Source: Trebouxia sp. TZW2008 (Eukaryota; Chlorophyta; Trebouxiophyceae; Trebouxiales; Trebouxiaceae). From it: a DNA stretch of 64,000 nucleotides. Of this stretch, positions 48,501 through 58,452 are shown piece by piece. The translations under genes were made by a program, and so were the position numbers. Position 1 is the stretch's first letter. Every line of letters starts with the position of its first letter. The stretch is taken from positions 372,001 to 436,000 of the forward strand of contig BDIU01000099.1 in assembly GCA_002118135.1 (NCBI GenBank), read 5' to 3'. The notes under the pieces were generated by a model. That model did not search any database and was not told the origin of the DNA. It saw nothing but the letters and a program-made list of their open reading frames with translations.

Positions 48501-50430
48501 GTCTGTCAAAGTTTACAGGTGCCCATGCGTGTCGATTGCTCTGTGCACCTGCCAAGCTGTCATTTCTGCTGTTGCTGCTGATGTCAGCATATGCCAGACT
48601 GCGCTGCGCTGTGCTGGGCTGTGCTGTGCTGTGTTGGGCTGTTGGGCCAAAACTTGGATGTGCCATGTCTACTAGATCACAGCCGTGCATTCAGCCATTT
48701 GAGGTCTTGAGTCTTTGTGCAGATTGCTACTTTGACTGCTGTGTACACTGCGAGCATGTTCTTGCGCAAATTGCCATGTGTGTGTTGCTGCAGGTACCTG
48801 GTGTTTACACACAGCAGTACAATGATGCTGCTTTGACGTACCCCTCGACATCATACCTGGACGACATGGCGTATGCAGCTGCCTGGATGTACTATGCCAC
48901 CAAGGTATTCAGGCAGTCAGTGCATCAACATGAAGATTAATTATGCTCCTGCTTTTCAATGTGTTGTTTGCAATGTTCAGCCGCACAAAGGAGCTTGATT
49001 TTGCCAGCGCGTGGCCTGAGCCATTAACCATCCAAGCTGCACACCATCAGCAAATCCAAAGCGCATGCAGCTGCAGTGTGACTTTACCTTCAGCAAAGCC
49101 TGTCTTGACTGTTCAAGCCTTGGAATGCAGCAAACAGCCTTGCATACATGAAGTAATTTGGAATGCAATGCAGCAAATAGTCTTGCATACATGAAGTTAT
49201 TTGGAATGTATCTTGCTAAGGGCACTAGAGATATGTAGATGTGTTCCGGTCAGGAAAATGTGCTTTGAAGCCTTTGCAAGCAGTGACTGCAGCATGTGAA
49301 ATAGCAAGCTGTTGTATGGCTGTGGGAAGCAGTGACTGCATCATATGTGACTGCCAGCTGCTGTGCTTTAGGAGAGTGTCTACCTGGACGAAGCTGAGGA
49401 GTACTACAACAGCTACCTCCAGACCACCAGTGAGGTTCCTGTGGTGAACAACTGGGACACTCAGATCTATGCCAGTAGCCTGCTGCTGTGGCAGCTGACT
49501 GGCAACAAGACTTACAGAAGTGATCTTGAGGTGCATACTGGTGCATACACTGGCAGTTTTGTCTAATTCTTTACTGCAGACCGCCAGATATGCTTCGTTT
49601 CAAGTCTTGGTTCCACGCATCTCGCTGTGGCAGCTGACCAGCCACAAAATGTACAGCAGCAGTCTGGAGGTCCAATGGCATTTCTGTCTGCTTTGTAGCT
49701 GCATGATGCAAGCTTCTGCAGGGTTTTGGCCTTGCCTTCTGTACATCATGCTGTTTGAACGGTTCATATGAGTGATTTGCATTTGAATACGGACTGTGCT
49801 CAGCTGAGTAGAGATTTTGTTTTTTATGGCTTGCTTGCTTGATACAGACTAAGCATGTGCATGCTGCTGCAGTACTTCTTGGGCAGCTGGTACAGTGGGG
49901 AGAATGGCGTTTCCTACTTGTCATCCGGCATAGCCTACTCAAGTGCTAATGGCGGTGCCCTTCGCAACAATGCCAATGCAGCCTTTGTAGCCTTGCTGTA
50001 TCGCTTGGAGGACCGTGGGTCTGACTCCAGGAAGTATGCCTGCTGGGCTCGCCAGCAGGTGGAGCTTCTATGCGGCAGCGGGACCTCGCAGGGCTATGTA
50101 GTCGGCTTTGGGACCAACCAGCCTTTACTTGCGAGTCACAGAGGAGCTTCATGTGCAGCCTCTGTAGCAAACTGCGTGGGCTCGACGACAAACAGCGCAT
50201 CGTACCTGTCTGCGTCGGCCAACCCTCATGTCCTGAATGGTGCGCTCGTTGCCGGGCCAGGCAGCGGCAGCTACACTGACGTCAGGACCAGCACTGACAA
50301 TTCAGTCAGCATTGAATACAACTCAGCTTTCATGGGAGCTGTGGCAATCCTGGCAAGCCAGAGCAGCAATGTGTGTTGGAAAAGGGAGGGCATTGTTGGT
50401 CAGGCAGGTCATCCCATTGGAGATGAATGA
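39598..50430 (+). CDS. Membrane GT2 (cellulose-synthase-like) fused to a GH9 domain
   Basis: Eighteen exons, all in phase: 39598-39870, 40168-40329, 40524-40754, 41351-41493, 42124-42316, 42817-42936, 43646-43856, 44615-44855, 45306-45447, 45680-45769, 46052-46323, 46611-46971, 47308-47470, 47649-47827, 48225-48455, 48794-48904, 49372-49530, 49873-50430; about 1,279 residues. ATG 39631 is an alternative start. Two membrane helices and an acidic linker precede a GT2 core (223-560) with IVYLVDPDR, SLNRVLRKIYP, DLVAFLDDDQ, RVPGYEALGYCS and ALGQELKMQQF. More helices follow, ending RKIKGE, then three further helices. Residues 814-1279 form a GH9: NLAFYQAQQSG, SGGWYEGGSNLKLTFP, DRPENMTTTR, YVVGFG and HRGAS. 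GT2 enzymes of this type make beta-glucans; GH9 enzymes cut them. Catalytic motifs are altered in both halves, so activity is uncertain. One gene is favoured: no stop or poly(A) signal lies between, and phases run through. Confidence 0.85.
41190..41250 (+). repeat. 5' partial copy of exon 41351-41493
   Basis: TTTTGGTGTGGTCTGGGCCT, preceded by a TTTGCA, matches the real exon start (VLVWSGPES). It loses similarity after about 40 bp. Confidence 0.7.
41550..41840 (+). repeat. Three 3' partial copies of exon 41351-41493
   Basis: Segments ending near 41,612, 41,722 and 41,838 repeat the exon tail encoding LPVGPNGQHCTRIVYLVDPD, in increasingly decayed form. The middle copy keeps CTGGTTGACCCTGACAGGTG, the original donor junction. 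All lie in the intron just after the exon. The copied part includes the first GT2 aspartate motif. Confidence 0.8.
42529..42640. repeat. Intronic tandem repeat, about 20-bp unit
   Basis: About six units of the form TTTGCCCATCAGCTTGCC or close variants lie between exons 42124-42316 and 42817-42936. Confidence 0.8.
43435..43610 (+). repeat. Decayed copy of exon 43646-43856, upstream
   Basis: The copy reads VEYESCVPGYEA, then changes frame, then returns to CNWLPMHS followed by TGA. A second copy, of the exon's 3' part only, lies at about 43,925-44,030 with in-frame stops. Confidence 0.8.
44280..44855 (+). repeat. Triplicated GT2 exon (QxxRW region)
   Basis: Copy 1 (about 44,287-44,422), copy 2 (about 44,450-44,580) and copy 3 (the exon 44615-44855) encode CCKRSEAEGQLQLYYHTRP, AYKSSEAEGQFQLHYRIRP and ASKRNEAEGHFQLYYHTRP. 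All three stay open up to an equivalent point; copies 1 and 2 then read TTGTGA, in copy 2 followed by GTGAGA-like donor context. Only copy 3 continues into the membrane helices. Confidence 0.8.
49600..49690 (+). repeat. 3' partial copy of GH9 exon 49372-49530
   Basis: The segment encodes ISLWQLTSHKMYSSSLE, against LLLWQLTGNKTYRSDLE in the exon. The donor region GAGGTGCAT has become GAGGTCCAA. A smaller copy of an exon end, from exon 47649-47827 with its GTCAGT donor, lies at about 48,065-48,105. Confidence 0.75.
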
Positions 50431-50508
50431 TCCCATGAGCGATTCACTCCAAACATGTTCAGCGCTGCAGAAACAGGTTTTGCACTACAATTGTACAAAG
50501 TCAGACTT

Positions 50509-50513
50509 TGTAA
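50509..50513 (+). terminator. TGTAA poly(A) signal of the GT2-GH9 gene
   Basis: TGTAA lies 79 bp after the TGA stop at 50428-50430, at a distance usual for chlorophyte genes. Confidence 0.5.
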
Positions 50514-51054
50514 CAGAACATTTCTGCTGTCTTATTTTGACACCCAGTCTCTGTGTTTGGGAACAGAACCAAGCAACTGCACAGGGATTTTGCTTACCAA
50601 GTGCTTTTGTTGTCAAACACAGTGACTGCATGCGCACAGGAATTACTCTTTACAGTACAGAATCAATAGATTGCCGTCACACAATGCTGCACTTCCTTGC
50701 ACTGCACATTTGATTTGAACTTGAGCACTAGAACTGCTGACTGAAGCAGCAAAAGCGTTGCGAACTGTTGCAAGCAAAATGTTGTAAAGTTGGAGGTAGA
50801 CACCAGCACCGATTGGGCACTTGCAAGTCCGTTTTGAATAAAAGTCAGTGCAACACCTTTCTGCAAAACGCAGCCAGCTGACTTGTGGCGAGCAGAAAAA
50901 GCTGCTGACTGCTGATGCAATGAGAAAGCTAGCTGACCAGAGCGCTGTGACATTTGGGCAGCAATAAGATGATGTTGACACGATATCTGATGAGTCATCT
51001 ATAGTACACAGAAACAGGCAGCATGCTGATTGATCAGGGTCATGCTGGGCAAAA
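50514..51054. other. Convergent intergenic region
   Basis: This separates the 3' ends of the GT2-GH9 gene (+) and NDC80 (-). A minus-strand TGTAA near 50,648 could serve NDC80, and another overlaps its stop codon. Nothing else is recognised. Confidence 0.4.
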
Positions 51055-54000
51055 TTACACAACAGCAAGCTGGATCTCTCTCTGTACACCCTCGACATGG
51101 CTCAGAACCTGCTCCAGGGTTTGCTGAATGTGGAGCTTGTGGTGAAACAGATGCTCCAATGCAGCGCCCAGCTCCACATTGAGGCTTTGCACCTCAGCAT
51201 CACTGGCTCTGCATTGCATCAGATCGCATTTAGCAGAGGTCACTAGGCTAGGCATGCAAATCTGCTTGCTGCCATGCTCATTGCTGCAACAGCAAAGTGA
51301 TGCCAGCAGTGAAGTTTCTTGCCACATACCAGACAGCTCTCATGGACTTAATCAGCATCAACTAGGCCTGTTGCGTATGCAAAACAGCCTCCGCCTAGGA
51401 ACCCAAGTACATTGCATATGCATGAAGCATCATTTTCTGGCAGCAGCATTGTCACATCATTCACTGCATTTGACATGCACAGAGCAGCTACACACACAGA
51501 GCGCAGCATGCATAAGTCATGCCACAAACCTGGTAAGCTGGTCATACTGGGCATGCATGGAGCGCAGCTTGTCTTCACTAGCAGCCAAGTTGCCATAATT
51601 TACAACATAGTCAGCGTGCACAGAGCACACAATCGACCCACAAAGTTTGCACAGTCAGCCTGAAACATCACATGGTCCAGGTTGCGACGCTTGTTACCTT
51701 GTAAGCTGGTCATACTGAGCATGCATGGAGCGCAGCTTGTCTTCACTTGCGGCCCAGGTGTGGCAGGATTGGTTGCGCAGCTGGCCCACCTCCTGCCTCA
51801 GGGCGTCAGCCTGCCCTGCAGTGCCCCTCACTTCTGCATCCAAAGCCTCTTTCTGTCCCCTCAAGCTCGCCTCCAACTTGTGCACCTGAAGTGCTGACAC
51901 AGTTTAAATTCGAGTTGATGACAAAACACGTGTGTGCTGTTGGTTATGCAGCCTCTGCTTCCAGCGCACTCTCTGTCCCCTCAAACTTCCAGTGTGAGGA
52001 CCAGAAGGGTAAATTTTGTTGGCTACTGAACACGAATGATGCAGAACCAGCTGTGCTGCATACTCGAGGACCAAGGGCAGCACTGTCCTTGGGTCAAGGC
52101 CTTGACTGTGCTGCTTACCTATGTGTCCAGGGTAGCCCTCCCACTTCTGGCCATCATCATGCAACAGCTTGGGCAGACAGCAAGCTTGCACAAAACACTA
52201 GCTGTTTGTTGCATACCACGAGTGTTTTGGTTTGGAGCGAACATGACATGCTACTGCTTGGCGGTTGTGTGCAGCTGCTCCTTGACTGCTCACGCAAGCG
52301 CCCAGTGTAGCGTTCTGCACAAGTTGAGACCAAGCTGAAGGCCTTGTACATAGAGGCCTTGACTGTGCTTCTCGATGAGTGCCCTGAATTGCCTTATGTC
52401 AGACCTGACACGACGACTATGTTGCTGACCTGAGTGCCTAGGGTAGCATTCTCTTCAGTGCGTTCAGTGAGAGCCTCTAGGCCAGCGTCCAACCTTTCCT
52501 GTACTGACAGCAGCTCCTCACTCAGCTCTCGCGCCCTGGCTGCTCGCGACTCAGCCAGCCGAGCCAATGCAGGCTTCACCTCGCCCTGCACACACAGCAT
52601 GACAGATTGACATACAGAACGTACAGACAAATGAAATGCTGCACTGTGACTTTTGCACTTTGGCCTCGAATTGTGCTCAGACTGCTTGAACATCCTACAT
52701 ACCCACAGCTGTACTGACATTCCCAGTGACAGCAGCAGTGGCCTTGTGGCACAAGCAAGTGAAATACAACAGTTGCCTTTTCAGGAACACAGCAATGATA
52801 GGGCTGGAGAAAGGGCAGGGAGAGCAGTGTGCATGGGTTGCAATGTTTGTTAGAAACACCTTAAGGTCTGCAGTAATGATGTCAGAGGCAGCGGCAACAA
52901 CACAGGGCGAATCCCAAGGGGCACTCAAACAAGGCATTAGTGGGGGTTGATGGATCGACTTATTACATTGGCATACTGATGAAGACATCGTCATCAGCAG
53001 CTTGGGACACATTTTGAACAGAAACTGAAAAGGGTACGGTATCGTGTGATGAATGCGCTTGGCAGCAGTACCTTCAGGTCTGCAGAGATGATGTCAGAGG
53101 CGGCAGCACCAGCGCGGTCCATCTTGATCTCAAACTGCACCCCTGCTGCATACTTGGCTGTCACAGGAATCAGCTGCAACCTGTCTGCCGCTGTGTGGTA
53201 CGTCTGCAGTGCACACACATCTTGGACGTGCTGTCACACAGTAGCTGAATGGTCTATTCAGTGTTGGTGCAATCACTTACCGTGAGTTGCAAGCAGGTCA
53301 CATCTGTTCCATCATACTGATGACATCTGTTCCATCATTCTGATGAACTCTGTTCCATCATATTGATGAACAGTAAGCAGCAAGCAAAGCAATGGTAGAG
53401 GGTTTCAAGGTGAGCAACTGCGATCAGCTGAATTTGCATTGCTTATGCCAGACCCCTGGAGCCAGAGATCAAATGCACGTCAAAAGGACAAGTCACAATA
53501 GACGGCGCTTCAAGTTGACAGCAATTGACAGCAGAGGGTAAGTCACCTGAACAGTAGTCTCCAGGTCATCTAGACTGAGCTCCAGCTGCACATCTTGCTC
53601 ATACACACGCCTTTCCAGGGCCTCCCTCTGACCACAGACTCCTGCCAGGATCTCTGCCTGCTTGCACCTACACCACGAGGCTCAGTCAGCTGCGGCAACA
53701 AACGCAGTACAGATGTCTGCAGCTGCATACACAACCAGCACAATTGCTCTGCACGTGAACAAAGTATAGGCAATATAGACCTACTTTTCTTGGTTCATGC
53801 GAGCCACATCGTCCTTGTTGACGGTCTGGCTGGCAATGGTTGAGCGCAGGGTGTCAGACTCCTGTAGCACGCTGCTGAGCTGCTGCTGCTTGCTTTGCAC
53901 CTCCACCTGCCTCTCCTGCAGCTTCCTCTGCAAGCTCTGCTTGTGCGTCTGCGTGACACATCACCAGCTTAGTGTGTTGTAAGATCCCATTATTGGCAAG

Positions 54001-56256
54001 GCATGTCCATCCTTTGCTGGCTCTGCATATGCATTTACCAGATACATGCACACATCTCGACAATATTGTCACAGCAAGGGATAATTTTCATCTGCAGGCT
54101 TGACTTGTATGCAAGGCAAGCAAGCAAATGTGGTCACAGCTACAGTGTATCAAGCGCAACTCCTCTCAGAAGTTATATGCATGCAACACAAAAAGAGGCA
54201 GAAGCTGCAGTTGAGCTTAAACAGCGTGTCTGACAGCGAGTCGCCATGGCAGCCACAGACATTGCATTGACTTGGCAGCTCACAAGCAATTCAACAAGGA
54301 TTGCATGGCATGAAGAGCCTGTCTGGTGTCACGTATTGAATTTTGTATTGTGCGGCAAACAAATCTGATGTTTTTGCAGTCAACCTCACGCAGTGGAGCC
54401 GCACATGTCAGCACAGCACAGCACAGCACAGCGCAGCACAGCACACCTGCAGGTTGTCAATGAGGGTCTTAAACTTGTCTCGGTCTCTGATGTGCTCCTC
54501 CTGCTTGGCTTGGGCCTGGGCCAACGCAGAGGGTTGGTTCTTCAAAGCCTCTAGACGCGTGTGCAGCTGTTCATTGGCCTGCACAGCATAGCGCAAAGCT
54601 CAGGAAATGAAACTGTGAAACACTGTCAGTGCTGGCAGCTGTTTGACTGGTTCTTCAGAGCCCTAGACGTGTGTTCAGCCGTCCAAAAGTCTGCGCAACA
54701 TGCCACAAAGGTCAGACAGCGGTACGATGAAAGAGTATGAGTGCTGGCAGCTCTTCAAATGGGTCTCCAGAGCCTCCAGACACTGTGTATTTGTTTATTG
54801 GCCTGCGCAGCATACCATATGCTCAGAGAGAAGGGGTTTGCTAGTATAGCATACACTTGGACATCCAATATGGGAAGTACAGCTAGCAAATTTGCCATAC
54901 ATCATCATATTGGCAGCATTTGACAACAGTTACTATGGATGGCGATAACGACTGATCCTGCCTTGTGTTTGCTTCTGACTGCAAGTGTTGCTCATCCAGC
55001 CAAACTGTCATGCAATGACACACATCTGTGCAGTATTGACAAGCAGCATGCAGCACCCTCATCACCATGCAGCATGGCAATCAGCTGTGGATTCAGTTTG
55101 TATATGGCCCTCTGATAGAACCAAAGCATGCAGCAGTGAATAGGAATTCAGACAGCATCTTAATGGTTGTGAACACATACCTGCTGCAACTGCTGATTGC
55201 GCTGTCTGATCTCCTCAATTCTATCCTCAGCTTCTTGACCCATTTCCTCATCAACTGCCTGTGATTGATAGTCGTCCCCTGCCAGGAAGTATTTGTAGGA
55301 CTTGGCAACGTACTCAAAGAACTCATGCTCGCTTTTCTGCTTGTCATCAAACACATCTGTTCTGGCCTGCAGACAAGCCACAACACGTTGCATACACATG
55401 CATGTTGCTAGTCTTGTGTGCTAGCATGCTGCAGCAGGGTAAGATGCACATAAGGCTTCAAGCCTTTGTGTCTTTCAACCATGAGACTTGCTCTGAAAGT
55501 TCTTGATGAGAAGCAGAGCAAGCAGCACGACAGCTGTGCACTTGTCACGACTGTAGCGATCTTAGGACATGACTGCTGTGACAGCGTGAAGGAAGCAGAC
55601 ATAAAAATTAGAAGTCTGTGGGTATAGAGTGTTGACAATCTGAAAAAAGCAAAGAAGCAAGGGTGCACCTCTTCAGCTTTCTCTCCATAGTTCAGCAGTT
55701 CAACCACCCAGTTCATGGCTGCCAAAAGCCCTGGCCAAGTGTGTGGACTTCCGACCGCAAACAGGGCGCTTTTGCTGATCTGGAAGGGGTACTTCAGGTG
55801 CTTGAAAAGCTGAGGAACATCTTCCTCCATCTTGCCAAGAGGCTTCATGTTTGGATCAACTTGCCGTAGCAAAAACTGCACTATGCTGAAGACATCCTTG
55901 CTCATGGGACTGGTCAAGGTTTTTGGTGAGACTGGATGTTCATAGCCGTGTGTGCTAAGGTACTCTATGAGCTGTCTGATACAGTCGTGCTGATACGCTT
56001 TGTCGCTGACAGGCCGAGGGTCCTGCTTTGGTCCAGAAGTCTTTTTGCCATATGTGCTGGAGCGGCGCTGAACACCAGACAAAGTTGACAATCTGCTGTT
56101 TGGCTGGCCATTGCTGCCTGGTTTGGGGGCTAGCGACTGACGGCCCAACACCATTGCAGCCTTCTTGCCATCCTTGGTGATGCGCGAAGGTCCAAACGAT
56201 GCTCTGCTGTTTACTTGTGCAGGACTCAAGCCCCCTAGCGTTTGTCTGCGATTCAT
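51055..56256 (-). CDS. NDC80: Kinetochore protein NDC80/HEC1
   Basis: Nine phase-consistent exons: 56256-55669, 55366-55181, 54578-54447, 53948-53785, 53667-53547, 53203-53072, 52585-52430, 51885-51698, 51208-51055; about 606 residues, within the family's usual length. After a basic, Ser-rich tail (residues 1-80; the microtubule-binding tail in known NDC80) comes the calponin-homology-like head: DPRPVSDKAYQHDCIRQLIE, LSTHGYEHPVSPKTL, FLLRQVDPNMKPLGKMEEDV, VGSPHTWPGLLAAMNWVVEL. The remaining exons are long coiled coils that pair with NUF2. NDC80 joins kinetochores to spindle microtubules and is essential for chromosome segregation. ATG 56256 is chosen because the conserved basic tail follows it directly; an in-frame ATG at 56286 would add ten residues. 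Confidence 0.93.
51525..51600 (-). repeat. 3' partial copy of NDC80 exon 51885-51698
   Basis: The plus strand AAGCTGGTCATACTGGGCAT, and some 50 bp more, duplicates the exon's end and donor at 51,698-51,770 almost unchanged (GCGCAGCTTGTCTTCACT in both). It lies in the next intron; the high likeness suggests a recent event. Confidence 0.85.
52850..52915 (-). repeat. 3' partial copy of NDC80 exon 53203-53072
   Basis: ACCTTAAGGTCTGCAGTAAT, then GATGTCAGAGGCAGCGGCAAC, matches the exon end and donor at 53,070-53,110 (ACCTTCAGGTCTGCAGAGAT). Confidence 0.8.
53295..53372. repeat. Tandem repeat, about 26 bp, three units
   Basis: Three units of CTGTTCCATCAT followed by (A/T)(C/T)TGATGA-C lie in an NDC80 intron. 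Confidence 0.9.
54640..54800 (-). repeat. Two decayed copies of the 5' part of NDC80 exon 54578-54447
   Basis: GGTTCTTCAGAGCCCTAGAC near 54,650 and GGTCTCCAGAGCCTCCAGAC near 54,763 correspond to GGTTCTTCAAAGCCTCTAGA in the exon. The second is followed by TATTGGCCTGCGCAGCATAC, the original acceptor side. The nearby (CAGCA)n run at 54,411-54,447 touches the exon's donor. Confidence 0.7.
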
Positions 56257-57114
56257 CGTGCTGTGGTAAGCAAGAATTCGAATCAATGACTTGCTACAGG
56301 GCTCAAATGCGCTGCATAGGACCAGCGGAACAAGATGCGCGCGAATGCAATCAGTTCGCGCGCACCGTCCGCAACTGCACGCGAGCTGATTGCGATCAAC
56401 AACAGCTGATTTGTGTTTGTAAGGGCTGGGGACCAGGCACTATCCCCAAAATGAAGGAAAGATGTCTCTTGGCTGAATGATGAGGCCTGCCTTGCTTCAT
56501 TCTGTTAGAGCAGGATCCGGCAAAGCGGACTGTGGAAGCATCAGCAGGCACACCAGTTCTGGAGTACCTCCTTTGAGCTTTCCTGATGATCAGCAGGTGC
56601 ACATGTGCGAATCAGCTGATCATGACAAACCACCTGGTGCTGTTCCGATCAAGCTCATGCGTGCATGTACTATGGTGGACAACGCCGTTGCAGAACATAA
56701 CGGAGTGCCTAACCCTCAGCAAAAGATCATGTAGGATCTGACTTGGTAGCACGGCATGACACTCAGCATTTTGCATGGGACCATTGCATTACATGACCGC
56801 TGAACATTTCTAGACCAACATGGGCCATGTCACACGGCATCAAAATTGTCCCTCACGTAAATGTGCTTTCAAAACTGGTCAGGCATTGGCATTGCCATCA
56901 CAGAATGGCTACACAAGGTCAATGTACACACACGCTATTTTGCATGACAGGATGCTGTTCATTTTCTGTGATGCGATTTTATTTTAGTCAGAATGCTGCC
57001 TAAACTCACTCAACTGTCATCTGCATATCTGCAGGAAATCTTCTCAAAGTTGGTAAGTGACAGCTTGACCTATGATCAGGTCAGTATCTAGCAAGCTGCT
57101 GTTGCTGGCAAAAC
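56257..57114. other. NDC80 upstream region, no gene seen
   Basis: This holds the NDC80 5' flank and the CBS gene's 3' flank. Short plus-strand open frames here have no coding features I trust. Confidence 0.4.
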
Positions 57115-57802
57115 TTATGCAGCGCCTGTCTCATTTGCCAGGGCGGTGAAGATGTCAGTGCGGGTAACAATGCCCACAAGCTGAGCCCTAGTGTCCACAA
57201 CAGGAATCCTGTGCACTTTGTGCTTGAGCATCATCACTGCTGCATCTGCCACCTTGTTCTCTGGCCTAGCAGCAATGGGAGGTGAGGACATGATGTCTCC
57301 AACTGTGGACCCACCCTGCAGGTATGACACAGCTCAAAAAGTGTGCAAAGCATGACCAGGCGTGGCTTGCCAGGCAAAAGCTTGCCTTCTTCAGATCCTT
57401 CTTGGACAACACTCCAACCAGTGTCTTGTCAGATTGGCTCTTAGTGACAGGCACACCAGAGATGGAGTCAAACAGGTTGCTGATGCTGTCCAGGCGAGTG
57501 TCGGGAGTGACGGACTTCACACTGGTGGCCATCACGTTTTTGAGAAGGCTGCCCGCTTCCTCCTTGAACAAGCTGTTCTTGAAGAACTCGCCTACATCTT
57601 CGTAAGAGGCCAAACTCCAGTTGACTGGCCACTCTCCGGATAGATCAGCATCTTTGCTTTCGGCAGCCCGTGTCACAGTGCGCTGAAACCTTTGCACGCG
57701 AACTGAAGGGCGTGTGAATGCTGCCCGCGATGATCGGATCTGTTGCCTAGAGGACTGCTGAAGAGCGCTTGGTAGGACATGACCTGACAGAGCGTTTGCC
57801 AT
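57115..57802 (-). CDS. Two-CBS-domain protein, probably plastid
   Basis: Two exons, 57802-57386 and 57315-57115, give 205 residues. The first 50 residues are Ser/Arg/Gln-rich with few acidic residues, like a chloroplast transit peptide. CBS 1 runs from about 88 (LLKNVMATSVKSVTPDTRLD; GVPVTKSQSDKTLVGVLSKK) and CBS 2 from about 142 (VGDIMSSPPIAARPENKVAD; HRIPVVDTRAQLVGIVTRTD). A CBS pair binds adenosyl ligands; plant CBSX-type proteins of this size modulate thioredoxins, which is a reasonable but unproved parallel. The intron begins GCAAGC, not GT, and ends CAG, a GC-AG intron placed between the two domains. ATG 57802 is the first that gives a transit-like N-terminus. Confidence 0.85.
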
Positions 57803-58396
57803 GATGATCGCGCACCTGATCAGAAGTGCAAAGCGAGCTTTACGATCTGCGATCTGGCGTGCCTCGTCAATTGGAATACATATCTTGGCAGCGATTTGTT
57901 CCAGGCTTCGAATCCCCGTCAGAAATTGGGACTCTAGCAACCTGCTTAGCTGGCTCTTGCATATTTGACACACTCAAGGCGCGTGCTATTGTGACCAGTG
58001 TGACTATTCGGAGTGCATTGTATGGCGTTGCCTTGTTGGTGTCCAGCTTATGACGTCTCATACAGCTTGCAACATTCTCTGCAAGTTTCTGCCAAAATTT
58101 GATTTAATCTCAAATTGCAAATGAATGCGCATTGACACTGAATCTGCGCAGCAGTAGCAACGATGGAACATTGTTTGGCACATTTGCCACCTCATTCCAG
58201 CTCAGACAAAATATTCAAGACAAAGCCTTTGCTCTCGATCTCATTTTATCAAACATGGGTGGCAGGTCACTACTGCAATCACAAACACACTGTGATTCCT
58301 CCTTTCAATTTAGGTTCAGCTAACCTTTTGCATGTTGCTGGGCAAACTTAATTGGCTCTCTGACACGTAGCTAGCATACCCTTTCCATGCGCCCCG
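57803..58396. other. Intergenic between the CBS gene and ThiM
   Basis: No gene is seen. At about 57,900-57,915 GGCTTCGAATCCCC looks like a tRNA B box, but no A box or cloverleaf goes with it. Confidence 0.4.
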
Positions 58397-58401
58397 TTAC
58401 A
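58397..58401 (-). terminator. TGTAA poly(A) signal of ThiM
   Basis: TTACA on the plus strand, 52 bp beyond the ThiM stop, gives TGTAA on the coding strand. Confidence 0.55.
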
Positions 58402-58452
58402 TTGCAGGGCAAGCTTGAGGTCAACAATAATACATGAACAGGAAGCATGCCT

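Noticed and set aside
57890..57960. tRNA gene suggested by GGCTTCGAATCCCC
   Set aside because: No A box at the right distance and no acceptor or D-arm pairing; only the B-box-like string is present.
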